DNA from: Paraburkholderia tropica
GTDB lineage: Bacteria; Pseudomonadota; Gammaproteobacteria; Burkholderiales; Burkholderiaceae
DNA: 64,000 nucleotides
Assembly (NCBI RefSeq): GCF_914484835.1
Contig: NZ_CAJZAR010000095.1
Coordinates: 1-64,000 of the forward strand
Direction: 5' to 3'
Made by a program: the position numbers and the translations under genes. Position 1 is the stretch's first letter, and each line of letters opens with the position of its first letter. Of the stretch, positions 16,653-24,995 are shown one piece after another. The notes under the pieces are model-generated. The model was not told the DNA's origin, did no database searches, and was given only the letters and a program-made list of their open reading frames with translations.

Positions 16653-18446
16653 TTGAGCGAGAAGCCAAAACAATCCACCCTCAGCAAGCCGATCGGTAAC
16701 GGTGCGGCTTCGAATCCGGCATCGGTTGGCCGCCGGTTGTGGCCCTATCTTAAGCCGCTCTTCTGGGTCTCGATCGCCGCCATCCTCACGCTGGCGCTGG
16801 TGGCCGCGACCGAGGCCGGCATTCCCGCGCTGCTCAAGCCGCTGCTCGACCACGGCTTCGGCACCAAGGGCAGCCCGAGCGCGATGTGGATCGTGCCGGT
16901 CGCCATCATCGGGCTTGCGCTGGTGCGCGGCCTCGCGCAATACGCGTCGGGCTATCTGCTCCAGTACGTGTCGAACCGCATCCTGCTGGAACTGCGCCTC
17001 AAGATGTTCGAGCGCATGATCCACGCGAGCGTCGGCTTCTTCCAGCGCGAGACGGCCAGCACGGTCATCAACGCGATCGTGTTCGAGGTCAACCAGATCC
17101 TGAGCGTGCTGATGGGCGTGCTCGTGACGTCCGTGCGCGATTCGCTCACGGTGTTCTTCCTGCTCGGCTATCTGTTCATCCTCAACTGGCGTCTGACGCT
17201 GATCGTGGCCGTGCTGCTGCCCGCCATCGGCTGGCTGGTCAGCAAGATCAACCGCCGCCTGCGCCGCCTGAACCGCGAGCACCAGCTGTTGACCAACGAA
17301 CTGTCCTACATCGTCGAAGAGACCGTGGGCGGCTACAAGGTCGTCAAGGTGCACAACGGCGAGCAGTACGAAATGAACCGTTTCGGCGAGATGAGCCGCC
17401 GCCTGCGCGGCTATCAGATGCGCATGACGGTGTCGGGCGGGCTCGCGCAGCCGCTCACGCAGTTCCTCGCGTCGATCGCGCTGGCCGTCGTGGTGACCAT
17501 CGCCGTGGTGCAGGCCTCGCATGACCAGACCACGGTCGGCGGCTTCGTCGCGTTCGTCACATCGATGCTGCTCGTGATTTCGCCGCTCAAGCATCTGATC
17601 GACGTGAACCAGCCGCTGCAGCGCGGCATGACGGCCGCCGAGCTGATCTTCGGCCTGATCGACGAACCGGCCGAGCCGGAAGGCGGCGGCAAGCCGCTCG
17701 AACGCGCGCGCGGCGAAATCGAGTTCCGCGACGTGTCGTTCGCCTATGGGCCGGAAGGGCGTGCGATTCTCGAACACGTGCACTTCAGCGCGGCGCCGGG
17801 CGAGATGATCGCGCTGGCGGGTCCGTCGGGCAGCGGCAAGACCACGCTCGTGAATCTGCTGCCGCGCTTTTTCGATCCGAGCGGCGGTCAGATTCTGGTC
17901 GACGGCGTGCCGTTGCCGGAGTACGACATCCACGCGCTGCGCAGCCAGATCGCGATGGTGAGCCAGGACGTCACGCTGTTCAACGACACGGTCGCCAATA
18001 ACGTCGCGTATGGCCAGAAGGCTGATCCCGCGCGCGTCGAGCACGCGCTGCGCGCCGCCAATCTGTGGGACACGATCGCCGCGCTGCCCGAAGGCATCGC
18101 CACGCTCGTGGGCGACAACGGCATGAAGCTCTCGGGCGGTCAGCGCCAGCGCCTCGCCATCGCGCGCGCGATCTACAAGGACGCGCCGATCCTGATTCTC
18201 GACGAAGCCACCTCGGCGCTCGACTCGGAGTCGGAACGCCACGTGCAGGCGGCGCTCGAAACGCTGATGAAGGGCCGCACGACGCTCGTGATCGCGCACC
18301 GTCTGTCGACCATCGAGCGCGCGGACCGCATCCTCGTGATGGAAGCGGGCCGTATCGTCGAGCGCGGCTCGCATCAGCAACTGCTGGAGCAGCGCGGCCT
18401 GTACGCGCATCTGCACAAGATCCAGTTCCAGCAGCACGCCGCGTAA
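16653..18446 (+). CDS. msbA: Lipid A export ABC transporter MsbA
   Basis: 597 residues, a half-transporter with six membrane helices followed by an ATPase domain. It flips core-lipid A across the inner membrane. The ATPase has Walker A GPSGSGKTT, Q-loop SQDVTLFND, signature LSGGQRQRLAIARA, Walker B ILILDEATSALD and H-loop IAHRLST. The start is TTG at 16653: AGAGGA (16643-16648) sits at proper distance and the protein then begins SEKPKQS; no in-frame ATG is better placed. TATACAAT at 16556-16563 is a -10 candidate. It lies between two glycosyltransferase genes of LPS synthesis. Confidence 0.94.
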   Translation: MSEKPKQSTLSKPIGNGAASNPASVGRRLWPYLKPLFWVSIAAILTLALVAATEAGIPALLKPLLDHGFGTKGSPSAMWIVPVAIIGLALVRGLAQYASGYLLQYVSNRILLELRLKMFERMIHASVGFFQRETASTVINAIVFEVNQILSVLMGVLVTSVRDSLTVFFLLGYLFILNWRLTLIVAVLLPAIGWLVSKINRRLRRLNREHQLLTNELSYIVEETVGGYKVVKVHNGEQYEMNRFGEMSRRLRGYQMRMTVSGGLAQPLTQFLASIALAVVVTIAVVQASHDQTTVGGFVAFVTSMLLVISPLKHLIDVNQPLQRGMTAAELIFGLIDEPAEPEGGGKPLERARGEIEFRDVSFAYGPEGRAILEHVHFSAAPGEMIALAGPSGSGKTTLVNLLPRFFDPSGGQILVDGVPLPEYDIHALRSQIAMVSQDVTLFNDTVANNVAYGQKADPARVEHALRAANLWDTIAALPEGIATLVGDNGMKLSGGQRQRLAIARAIYKDAPILILDEATSALDSESERHVQAALETLMKGRTTLVIAHRLSTIERADRILVMEAGRIVERGSHQQLLEQRGLYAHLHKIQFQQHAA

Positions 18447-18484
18447 CGACGTCTCAAGGCTGCATCGAGGTAGTGTGAATCACC

Positions 18485-18513
18485 CGAAGGCACGCGAAGT
18501 TTGCGTGCCTTCG
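18485..18513 (+). terminator. Hairpin after msbA
   Basis: CGAAGGCACGC, 7-base loop, GCGTGCCTTCG: an 11-base perfect stem 38 bases after the msbA stop. It is followed by TCGTCGTATT, a poor T-run, so termination may be weak or factor-dependent. Confidence 0.55.
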
Positions 18514-18605
18514 TCGTATTCGGATGCCTCTGCGTCATCGCGCGTCGCGTAGGGCGCGCAACGGGGCGAACCTCCGCGCACCGGTAGGGCGCGAAGCTGG
18601 CGCTA

Positions 18606-18611
18606 TATAAT
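18606..18611 (+). promoter_or_regulatory. -10 box for the family 4 glycosyltransferase gene
   Basis: A consensus TATAAT 41 bases before the ATG at 18653. No good -35 is seen. Upstream, GTAGGGCGCG occurs twice (about 18549 and 18584) and could be a binding repeat. Confidence 0.5.
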
Positions 18612-18652
18612 CGCCGGCACCAGATTGCATTGAAAATCACGTCGGACGGGTC

Positions 18653-19714
18653 ATGAAGGTCGGAATTTCCAGCAACGCGCTCAAGCACAGTGGCGGTCTC
18701 GAACGCTATGCGATGGATCTCGTGCGTGGTCTCGCCGCGCGCGACATGCGGCCCGCGTTCTTCGCGCGCAAGTTCGATCTGTCGGTGCCCGAATGCGCGC
18801 TCGTCGAGCGCTATCGCATCAACGTCGCCTTCCTGCCGGGCAAGCTGCGCGACGTGTGGTTTTCGTGGCGGCTCGCCGCGCTGCGCCGCCGCGCGGCCGT
18901 GGACGTGCTGATCGGCTGCAATCGGGTCGATTCGTCGGAGATCGCCATTTGCGGCGGCACGCATCGCGGCTTCCTGCGCGCGACCGGCCGGCCGATGCGC
19001 CGCTCCGATCGCCGTCAGATCGAGCTGGAGAGCCGCCAATATGCGCAATCGCGCGTGATCGTGGCGCACTCCGAGCTGATGCGCGACGAACTGCGCGAAC
19101 TCTACGGCATCGATGACAGCAAGATCCGCGTGCTCTGTCCGCCCGTCGACGGCACGCGTTTTTCGCCCGTGGACGCCGCCGCGCGCGCCGCGCTGCGCAA
19201 GCAGTACGGTTTCGCCGAACACGAAACGGTGCTGCTGTTCCCGTCGAGCAGCCACGAGCGCAAGGGCCTGCCGCTGATCCAGTCGGTGGTCGAGGCGCTC
19301 GATCTGCCGGTCGTGGTGGCGGTGGCGGGGCGGCCGCCCGAGCGCGCCAGCGAGCGCGTGCGCTATATCGGTTACGTGAAGGATCTCGAGAACGCCTATC
19401 GCGCCGCCGACTATTCGATCCTCGCTTCGACCTACGAGCCGTTCGGCCTCGTCGGCATCGAGTCGGTGATGTGCGGCACGCCGGTGATCTTCTCGACCAA
19501 CATCGGCTGCGCCGACGCCATCGCCGATTCCGCCAAGCAGCTTTTCGCGCCCGGCGACGCCGCCGGTTTGCGCCGCATCATCGAGTCGGCCGTCGCCGCG
19601 CGCGCGCCGCGCCTCGATGCGGCCCCGAGCGACGCCATCCTCTACGACGCCAGCGTGCCCGCGCACGTCGACGCGCTTCTCGCCCTCGCGGCGGACATCG
19701 TTTCCGCCCGATAG
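18653..19714 (+). CDS. Family 4 glycosyltransferase, probably LPS core
   Basis: 353 residues with two Rossmann-like domains of the GT-B fold. Seen: SGGLERYAMDLVRGL at about residues 13-27 (sugar-acceptor side), the CGGTHRGFL segment, VIVAHSELMRDEL, SSSHERKGLPL, and the GT4 donor-site motif E-x7-E in YEPFGLVGIESVMCGTP. Such enzymes retain configuration and use nucleotide-sugar donors; the neighbouring msbA and the GT2 gene point to lipopolysaccharide core assembly (WaaG-like), but the sugar is not known. ATG 18653 follows a GGACGGG stretch. It is a single-gene unit with its own -10 box. Confidence 0.82.
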   Translation: MKVGISSNALKHSGGLERYAMDLVRGLAARDMRPAFFARKFDLSVPECALVERYRINVAFLPGKLRDVWFSWRLAALRRRAAVDVLIGCNRVDSSEIAICGGTHRGFLRATGRPMRRSDRRQIELESRQYAQSRVIVAHSELMRDELRELYGIDDSKIRVLCPPVDGTRFSPVDAAARAALRKQYGFAEHETVLLFPSSSHERKGLPLIQSVVEALDLPVVVAVAGRPPERASERVRYIGYVKDLENAYRAADYSILASTYEPFGLVGIESVMCGTPVIFSTNIGCADAIADSAKQLFAPGDAAGLRRIIESAVAARAPRLDAAPSDAILYDASVPAHVDALLALAADIVSAR

Positions 19715-19821
19715 TTGCGCCCGTTTGGGTGTCGCGACCGCGTGTCGCGTCGTCCAAACGCCCGCCAGGCGGGGCTTCTCGCGACTTTTCCTGATTCTGG
19801 AAGGGTCTTCTGAAAGTACCG

Positions 19822-19862
19822 GGGTTAACCCTGGTCTTCTAGAGGACTAGGATGTGCACATC
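19822..19862 (+). promoter_or_regulatory. Two palindromes upstream of the DUF4148 gene
   Basis: GGGTTAACCC (19822-19831) and GATGTGCACATC (19851-19862) are perfect palindromes of 10 and 12 bases, with GGTCTTCT occurring at about 19804 and 19834. They lie 58-98 bases before the ATG at 19920 and may be operator or promoter elements. No regulator is identified. Confidence 0.4.
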
Positions 19863-19919
19863 GGTCGCATGCACATACCGTCGCACGTCGGCCGTCTAGT
19901 CCAAACTGGAGGTCGTATC

Positions 19920-20225
19920 ATGAAGTCCCTGATTCAAGCCGTTGCTGTTGCCGCCGCTCTCGTCGTTCCCGTCGCTTCGTTCGCGCAGCAAGCTCCCGTC
20001 ACCCGCGCCCAGGTGCGCGCCGAACTCGTCCAGCTTCAGCAGGTCGGCTACCACGTCGGCGATGGCGATCAGGCTCACTATCCGCAAGCCATCCAGGCCG
20101 CCGAAGCCAAGGTTGCCGCGCTGAACGGCCAGAGCGCCTACGGCGGTGTGGCGAACGCGTCGCAATCGGGTGTGCGTGCCGCGACCGTGTCGCAGCAAGA
20201 CTGGAACGCGATGTACTCGCGCTAA
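19920..20225 (+). CDS. DUF4148 secreted protein
   Basis: 101 residues. A standard signal peptide (MKSLIQAVAVAAALVVPVAS, cleavage after SFA at about residue 22) leads to a small periplasmic domain with RAQVRAELVQLQQVGY, then HYPQAIQAAEAKVA and a short tail. This pattern is DUF4148, abundant as many paralogues in Burkholderiaceae; function is unknown. The ATG at 19920 is preceded by CTGGAGGTCG, a strong ribosome-binding site. It is monocistronic and followed by a strong terminator. The short length, export and strong expression signals suggest an abundant periplasmic protein. Confidence 0.88.
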   Translation: MKSLIQAVAVAAALVVPVASFAQQAPVTRAQVRAELVQLQQVGYHVGDGDQAHYPQAIQAAEAKVAALNGQSAYGGVANASQSGVRAATVSQQDWNAMYSR

Positions 20226-20364
20226 GCGCCAGCCCCGCAAGACAGAGAAGCAAGGAATACGCGTGATGCCGCTGGAGGGCGGCACAGCATGAGCTGACGC
20301 GGCGATGCGGGCCCGGCGTCCACGCCCTGTGACGGCGCCGGACGCATCGCAAGGAACCTCCACT

Positions 20365-20418
20365 ATCGGCCCTGCCGATGGTTTAGCCCGGGCACGGATG
20401 GGTGCCCGGGCGCTTTTT
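20365..20418 (+). terminator. Double hairpin terminator after the DUF4148 gene
   Basis: A small hairpin ATCGGC-CCT-GCCGAT (20365-20379) is followed by a strong one, GCCCGGGCAC (20386-20395), 6-base loop, GTGCCCGGGC (20402-20411), then GC and five T. It ends a transcript with a 3' untranslated part of about 190 bases; 20226-20364 holds no gene. Confidence 0.9.
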
Positions 20419-20500
20419 CCCCGGGAGCGGCCGGCCGGTTTGCGAGGGCTTGGTGAGTTTCGTGAATCTGCGGCGGCCCGCGAGGCTGGCGCCGCGGGCG

Positions 20501-21577
20501 CTAGCGCCCCGGCATCTCGCCGATGAGGTCTGCGCCGCGCAGTTGCGCGAGCAACGAATGCGCCTCGTCGAGCGGATTCCCCGACATCGGATGAAAGGCA
20601 AAGCGCGGCGACTTCGCCAGCGTCGGAAAATGCTTGCGCGTGCTGCGCGCGTAGGCCGGATCGTAGTGTTCGGTCACGAGCGCCTCGGACAACGCCAGGC
20701 GGCTATCGTCGTCGAGCAGCTTGCACCACGATTCGATGCGCTCGCGCCCATGCAGCGGCGTGAGCCTGACCAACTGTTCCCGGAAGTACTCGCGTTCGTC
20801 GAGCAGATGCCCGTATTCCTCGAGCAGCAGCGCCACGCGTTCCTCGTGCGCCACGTCCACCACGACGCACGGCGCGCCATGCATGGTGTCGACGAGCGAA
20901 ATGGGCAGCGTGATCGCGCCGATGCGCCGGCTCTCTGCTTCCACGAACACGGGCTGCGTGGCGTCGAAGCCGCGCAGCGTCTGCGCGAGCGTGGTGTCGA
21001 ACCACTTCTGCGAAGGCTGTGCGCGCGAGGGCAACGCGCCGAGCAGCGAACCGCGATGCGCCGCGAGCGCTTCCAGATCGAGAATCTGCGCGCCGGCCCG
21101 GCCGAGCGCCTGCAGCAGACGCGTCTTGCCGCTGCCGGTCGGCCCCGTGAGCACGAGATAGCGGAACTGGGCGGGCAGGGCGTCGAGCGCTTCGAGCACG
21201 CTATGACGGTAGGACTTGTAGCCGCCTTCGAGTTGCCGCGCGCGCCAGCCGATCATGTTGAACATGGCCGTCATCGAGCCGGAGCGCTTGCCGCCGCGCC
21301 AGCAGTAGATGAGCGGGCGCCAGTTGCGCGGACGGTCGGCGAAGGTCGTGTCGAGATGATGCGCGATGTTGCGCGCGGCGAGCGCGGCACCCAGACGCGT
21401 GGCGTCGAACGGCGACTGCTTGTACAGCGTGCCGACGATCACGCGCTCCTCGTTGCTGAGCACGGGCGCGTTGATCGCGCCCGGCATGTGGTCCTCGGCA
21501 AATTCGAGCGGCGTGCGGACATCGACGACCTCTTCGAATTCGCCGAGCTGGGAAAGGGTGACGCGCTGGTGATTCAA
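20501..21577 (-). CDS. mnmH: tRNA 2-selenouridine synthase MnmH (SelU)
   Basis: 358 residues. It converts 2-thiouridine at tRNA position 34 to 2-selenouridine through a geranylated intermediate. N-terminal rhodanese domain with Cys92 in YCWRGGKRSGS, then a P-loop domain with GPTGSGKT at 145-152. The start appears to be TTG at 21577 (then NHQRVTLSQ), with GGAG eight bases upstream; no ATG is suitable. It is the last gene of the minus-strand series and lies 43 bases after rng. selD was not seen in this window, so selenium use cannot be judged here. Confidence 0.93.
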   Translation of the reverse strand: MNHQRVTLSQLGEFEEVVDVRTPLEFAEDHMPGAINAPVLSNEERVIVGTLYKQSPFDATRLGAALAARNIAHHLDTTFADRPRNWRPLIYCWRGGKRSGSMTAMFNMIGWRARQLEGGYKSYRHSVLEALDALPAQFRYLVLTGPTGSGKTRLLQALGRAGAQILDLEALAAHRGSLLGALPSRAQPSQKWFDTTLAQTLRGFDATQPVFVEAESRRIGAITLPISLVDTMHGAPCVVVDVAHEERVALLLEEYGHLLDEREYFREQLVRLTPLHGRERIESWCKLLDDDSRLALSEALVTEHYDPAYARSTRKHFPTLAKSPRFAFHPMSGNPLDEAHSLLAQLRGADLIGEMPGR

Positions 21578-21620
21578 CTGCGGTGCTCCGGTGATGCGAT
21601 GACTGCGTGCTGCGCTGCGG

Positions 21621-23090
21621 CTACATCAGCACGATATCGTACTGTTCCTGACTCAAATTCGATTCCACCTGCAACGACACCGGCTTGCCGATGAAATCGA
21701 TCAGCATCGCGAGATGCTGCGACTCTTCTTCGAGAAACAGGTCGATCACCTGCTGCGACGCCACCACGCGGAACTCGCGCGGATTGAACTGACGCGACTC
21801 GCGCAGGATTTCACGCAGCACGTCGTAGCACACCGTGCGCGACGTCTTCACCTGACCCTTGCCCAGACACGTGGGGCACGGCTCGCACAGCACATGCGCG
21901 AGCGATTCGCGCGTGCGCTTGCGCGTCATTTCCACGAGACCGAGTTGCGAGAAACCGTTCACGGTCACGCGCGTGCGGTCGCGTGCGAGCGCCTTCTTGA
22001 GTTCGCCGAGTACCTGGTCGCGATGCTCCAGGTTCTCCATGTCGATGAAGTCGATGATGATCACGCCGCCCAGATTGCGCAGGCGCAGTTGCCGCGCGAT
22101 CGTGTGCGCCGCTTCGAGATTGGTCTTGAAGATCGTGTCGTCGAAGTTGCGCGCGCCCACATAACCGCCCGTGTTCACGTCGATCGTCGTCATCGCCTCG
22201 GTCTGGTCGATCACGAGGTAGCCGCCCGACTTCAGGTCCACGCGGCGCGACAGCGCACGCTGGATTTCGGCCTCGATGTTGTAGAGGTCGAACAGCGGAC
22301 GCTCGCCGGTGTAGTGATGCAGCTTCGGCAGCACGGCCGGCGTGAACTCGCCCGCGAATTCGCTGAGCTTCTGGAAGGTCTCGCGCGAATCGACCTGGAT
22401 GCGCGTGGTCTCGTCGTTGACGAAGTCGCGCAGCACGCGCTGGCCGAGGTTCAGGTCCTGATAGAGCAGGCTCGTGGCAGGCAGGCGCTGCCCCTGCGCG
22501 AGAATGGTCGCCCACGTCTTGCGCAGATACGCGACGTCGGCGGCCAGTTCTTCACTCGTGGCGTCTTCGGCGATCGTGCGCACGATGTAGCCGCCTTTTT
22601 CATCGGCGGGCAGCACGGCCGTGAGGCGCGCGCGCACGGCTTCGCGTTCGGCTTCGCTCTCGATCTTCTGCGAGATGCCGATATGCGGCTCCTGCGGCAG
22701 ATAGACGAGCGTGCGGCCCGCGATGCTCACTTGCGTCGAGAGGCGCGCGCCCTTGGTGCCGATCGGGTCTTTCACGACCTGCACCATCAGCGTCTGACCT
22801 TCGAACACGGTCTTTTCGATCGGCTGATGATGCGCGCTCGAATGCGTTTCACCGGCGATGCGCGGATGCCAGATATCGGCCACGTGCAGAAAGGCGGCGC
22901 GCTCCAGACCGATGTCGATAAAGGCCGACTGCATGCCGGGCAGCACGCGCACGACCTTGCCGAGATAGACATTGCCGACGCGCCCGCGCGACAGCGTGCG
23001 CTCGACGTGAAGCTCCTGTACTGCGCCCTGCTGGACCAGCGCGACGCGCGTCTCCTGTGGCGTAATGTTGATCAGGATTTCTTCGTTCAT
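21621..23090 (-). CDS. rng: Ribonuclease G
   Basis: 489 residues, the length of RNase G rather than the larger RNase E. It matures 16S rRNA 5' ends and degrades some mRNAs. An S1 RNA-binding domain occupies about residues 35-120 (GRVGNVYLGKVVRVLPGMQS), followed by the catalytic region with aspartates in TTIDVNTGGYVG and IIIDFIDM, and the zinc-link cysteines in CEPCPTC. ATG 23090 (MNEEILINIT) follows a weak site. The maf stop is nine bases upstream, so maf and rng are cotranscribed, as in many Proteobacteria. Confidence 0.95.
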   Translation of the reverse strand: MNEEILINITPQETRVALVQQGAVQELHVERTLSRGRVGNVYLGKVVRVLPGMQSAFIDIGLERAAFLHVADIWHPRIAGETHSSAHHQPIEKTVFEGQTLMVQVVKDPIGTKGARLSTQVSIAGRTLVYLPQEPHIGISQKIESEAEREAVRARLTAVLPADEKGGYIVRTIAEDATSEELAADVAYLRKTWATILAQGQRLPATSLLYQDLNLGQRVLRDFVNDETTRIQVDSRETFQKLSEFAGEFTPAVLPKLHHYTGERPLFDLYNIEAEIQRALSRRVDLKSGGYLVIDQTEAMTTIDVNTGGYVGARNFDDTIFKTNLEAAHTIARQLRLRNLGGVIIIDFIDMENLEHRDQVLGELKKALARDRTRVTVNGFSQLGLVEMTRKRTRESLAHVLCEPCPTCLGKGQVKTSRTVCYDVLREILRESRQFNPREFRVVASQQVIDLFLEEESQHLAMLIDFIGKPVSLQVESNLSQEQYDIVLM

Positions 23091-23099
23091 GATTGTTGT

Positions 23100-23723
23100 T
23101 TAAAAGTCGATGCTCGCGGCGCGCAGGAGGGCGGCCGTTTCGAACAGAGGCAAACCCATGATACCCGAATAGGAACCGTCGATTCGCTCGACAAATTCGG
23201 CCGCGCGGCCCTGAATGCCGTAGGCGCCGGCCTTGCCGAACGGCTCGCCGCTCGCCACATAGTGGGCGATCGCGGCGGGCAGGGCGGCCGCGAAACGCAC
23301 ATGCGAACGTGAGACCGCGACGGGCAGGCACACGCCTTCCGCGTTGACCACGGCCACGGCGGTGAGCACTTCGTGCTCGCGGCCTGCGAGGCGTTCGAGC
23401 ATCGCGTAGGCGTCGGCGGCGTCGTGCGGCTTGCCGAGGATATGGCCGTCGATGCTGACGGTCGTGTCGGCGGTCAGGATCGGCGCGTGCGCATGCGCGC
23501 CCGCCACGAGCCGGGCGCGCGCGGCGTCGGCTTTCGCGGCGCACACGCGCTCGACGTAGACGGCGGCGCTTTCACCGGGCAGCACGGCTTCGAGCGCTTC
23601 GGCGTCTTCGTCGGGACGCGGCAGCAGCAATTCGAAACGCACGCCGAGCTGTTGCAGCAGCTCCTGGCGGCGCGGGCTCTGCGAGGCGAGATAGACGAAC
23701 GGATAAGTCGCGGTGGTGGTCAT
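23100..23723 (-). CDS. maf: Maf-family nucleotide pyrophosphatase
   Basis: 207 residues. Maf proteins hydrolyse non-canonical or methylated nucleoside triphosphates, including dTTP/UTP. Seen: YLASQSPRRQELLQQLG near the start, catalytic-loop TADTTVSIDGHILGKP and the final GSYSGIMGLPL. ATG 23723 (MTTTATYPFVYL) is selected because upstream in-frame codons encode low-complexity sequence from a repeat-bearing spacer. It lies between rlmH (304 bases upstream) and rng (9 bases downstream). Confidence 0.93.
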   Translation of the reverse strand: MTTTATYPFVYLASQSPRRQELLQQLGVRFELLLPRPDEDAEALEAVLPGESAAVYVERVCAAKADAARARLVAGAHAHAPILTADTTVSIDGHILGKPHDAADAYAMLERLAGREHEVLTAVAVVNAEGVCLPVAVSRSHVRFAAALPAAIAHYVASGEPFGKAGAYGIQGRAAEFVERIDGSYSGIMGLPLFETAALLRAASIDF

Positions 23724-24027
23724 CGGGGCGTCTTCACGGGGCGGAGTTCGGGTGGGAGCAGGCGTTGCGGCGTCGATGCGTGCGGCATCGCGCGGGGGCA
23801 CGACGGGCGCGCTTCGGCATCCGCATGGGCTCCCGCGTTCGCTTACGCGTTGGTTCCCGCATGAGTTCCCGCATGAGTTCCCGATTGTGCCTGCTTCGAG
23901 CCTGCATTGCGCCAGCCATGATGACCGGCTGGCGGCCATCGAAGCAGCGGTCAATCGGCCATCAAGCCAGCATCAATCGGATTTCAGGCGGGTTTCAAGC
24001 GGGTTTCAAGCGCGTATTAAACGGGTT
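23724..24027. repeat. Repeat-rich spacer between rlmH and maf
   Basis: 304 bases without a gene. GTTCCCGCATGA occurs twice in tandem with a partial third (23853-23885), and 23970-24025 holds about four degenerate copies of a unit like GGGTTTCAAGC. The spacer interrupts an otherwise tightly packed operon. No promoter for maf is obvious on the minus strand. Confidence 0.75.
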
Positions 24028-24498
24028 TCAAACGCGATGATAGGGGTGATTCTGCGTGATGGTCCACGCGCGGTAAAGCTGCTCGGCGAGCAGCACGCGC
24101 ACCATCGCGTGCGGCAGGGTGAGGGAGGACAGGCGCAGCAGCGTGTCGGCGCGCGCCTTGAGCTGCGGATCGAGCCCGTCCGCGCCGCCGATCAGGAAGG
24201 CCACGTCGCGGCCGTCCTGCTGCCAGCCGGGCAGCGCCTGCGCAAGCTGCATCGTGGTCCAGTCCTTGCCGCGTTCGTCGAGCGCGACGATGCGCGCGTT
24301 CTTCGGCAGCGCCGCCTCGATGCGCGTGCGCTCGGCGGCCATCACGCTCTCGGCGGAGCGGCCCGACGAGCGCTGCTCGGGCTTCACCTCGCGCAACTCG
24401 ATGCGCAGCTCGGGCGGCATGCGCTTCGTGTATTCCTCGAAGCCCTCGGCAATCCAGTCCGGCATCTTGTGGCCGACGGCGACGATATGCAGTTTCAT
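24028..24498 (-). CDS. rlmH: 23S rRNA pseudouridine-1915 N3-methyltransferase RlmH
   Basis: 156 residues, exactly the family size. This SPOUT enzyme methylates pseudouridine 1915 in helix 69 of 23S rRNA. Seen: MKLHIVAVGHKMPDW at the start, the cofactor-binding FLIGGADGLD, and the knot region SLTLPHAMVRVLLAEQLYRA with terminal NHPYHRV. ATG 24498. It follows rsfS by 24 bases, the usual rsfS-rlmH pairing of two ribosome-related genes. Confidence 0.97.
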   Translation of the reverse strand: MKLHIVAVGHKMPDWIAEGFEEYTKRMPPELRIELREVKPEQRSSGRSAESVMAAERTRIEAALPKNARIVALDERGKDWTTMQLAQALPGWQQDGRDVAFLIGGADGLDPQLKARADTLLRLSSLTLPHAMVRVLLAEQLYRAWTITQNHPYHRV

Positions 24499-24522
24499 CG
24501 TGCGGTGTTCGACGCGCCGCGC

Positions 24523-24993
24523 TTACTTCGCGCTCTTGCGGGCGGCCGTCTTGCGCGCGGTCTTCTTCGCGGCGACCGGCGCTTCGATTTCGTCTTCGTC
24601 CTCGTCGTCCATCGGCTCGCTCGGACGCGCGCCCACGAAGCCCGTATTGGTCCCGAGCTTCACGCGCACCGGCTTGTCGCCCCAGATCTCTTCGAGGTTG
24701 TAGTACTGGCGCAGCGCCGGTTGCAGGATGTGGACGATCGCGTCGCCGCAATCCACGAGCACCCATTCGCCGGTTTCTTCGCCTTCCGTGCTGACGATGT
24801 CGCCGCCGGCTTCCTTGACCTTCTCGCGCACGCTCGAAGCGAGTGCCTTGGTCTGGCGGTTCGACGTGCCGCTCGCCACGACCACGCGATCGAACAGCTC
24901 GGTCAGATGGCTCGTGTTGAAGACGCGGATGTCTTGTGCCTTGACGTCTTCAAGAGCGTCGATGATGGTGCGCTGAAGTTTGCGGATGTCCAT
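24523..24993 (-). CDS. rsfS: Ribosomal silencing factor RsfS
   Basis: 156 residues. RsfS binds uL14 on the large subunit and blocks joining of the small subunit when nutrients are poor. The core (DALEDVKAQDIRVFNTSHLT, VVASGTSNRQTKALA, EWVLVDCGDAIVHIL) fills residues 10-115. After it comes an acidic stretch (MDDEDEDEIEA) and a lysine/alanine-rich tail (AAKKTARKTAARKSAK) not present in E. coli RsfS, which may help ribosome contact. ATG 24993 is three bases after the stop of nadD. Confidence 0.95.
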   Translation of the reverse strand: MDIRKLQRTIIDALEDVKAQDIRVFNTSHLTELFDRVVVASGTSNRQTKALASSVREKVKEAGGDIVSTEGEETGEWVLVDCGDAIVHILQPALRQYYNLEEIWGDKPVRVKLGTNTGFVGARPSEPMDDEDEDEIEAPVAAKKTARKTAARKSAK

Positions 24994-24995
24994 AT

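Noticed and set aside
23853..24025. CRISPR array
   Set aside because: Units are 11-12 bases in direct tandem without unique spacers, and no cas genes are present.
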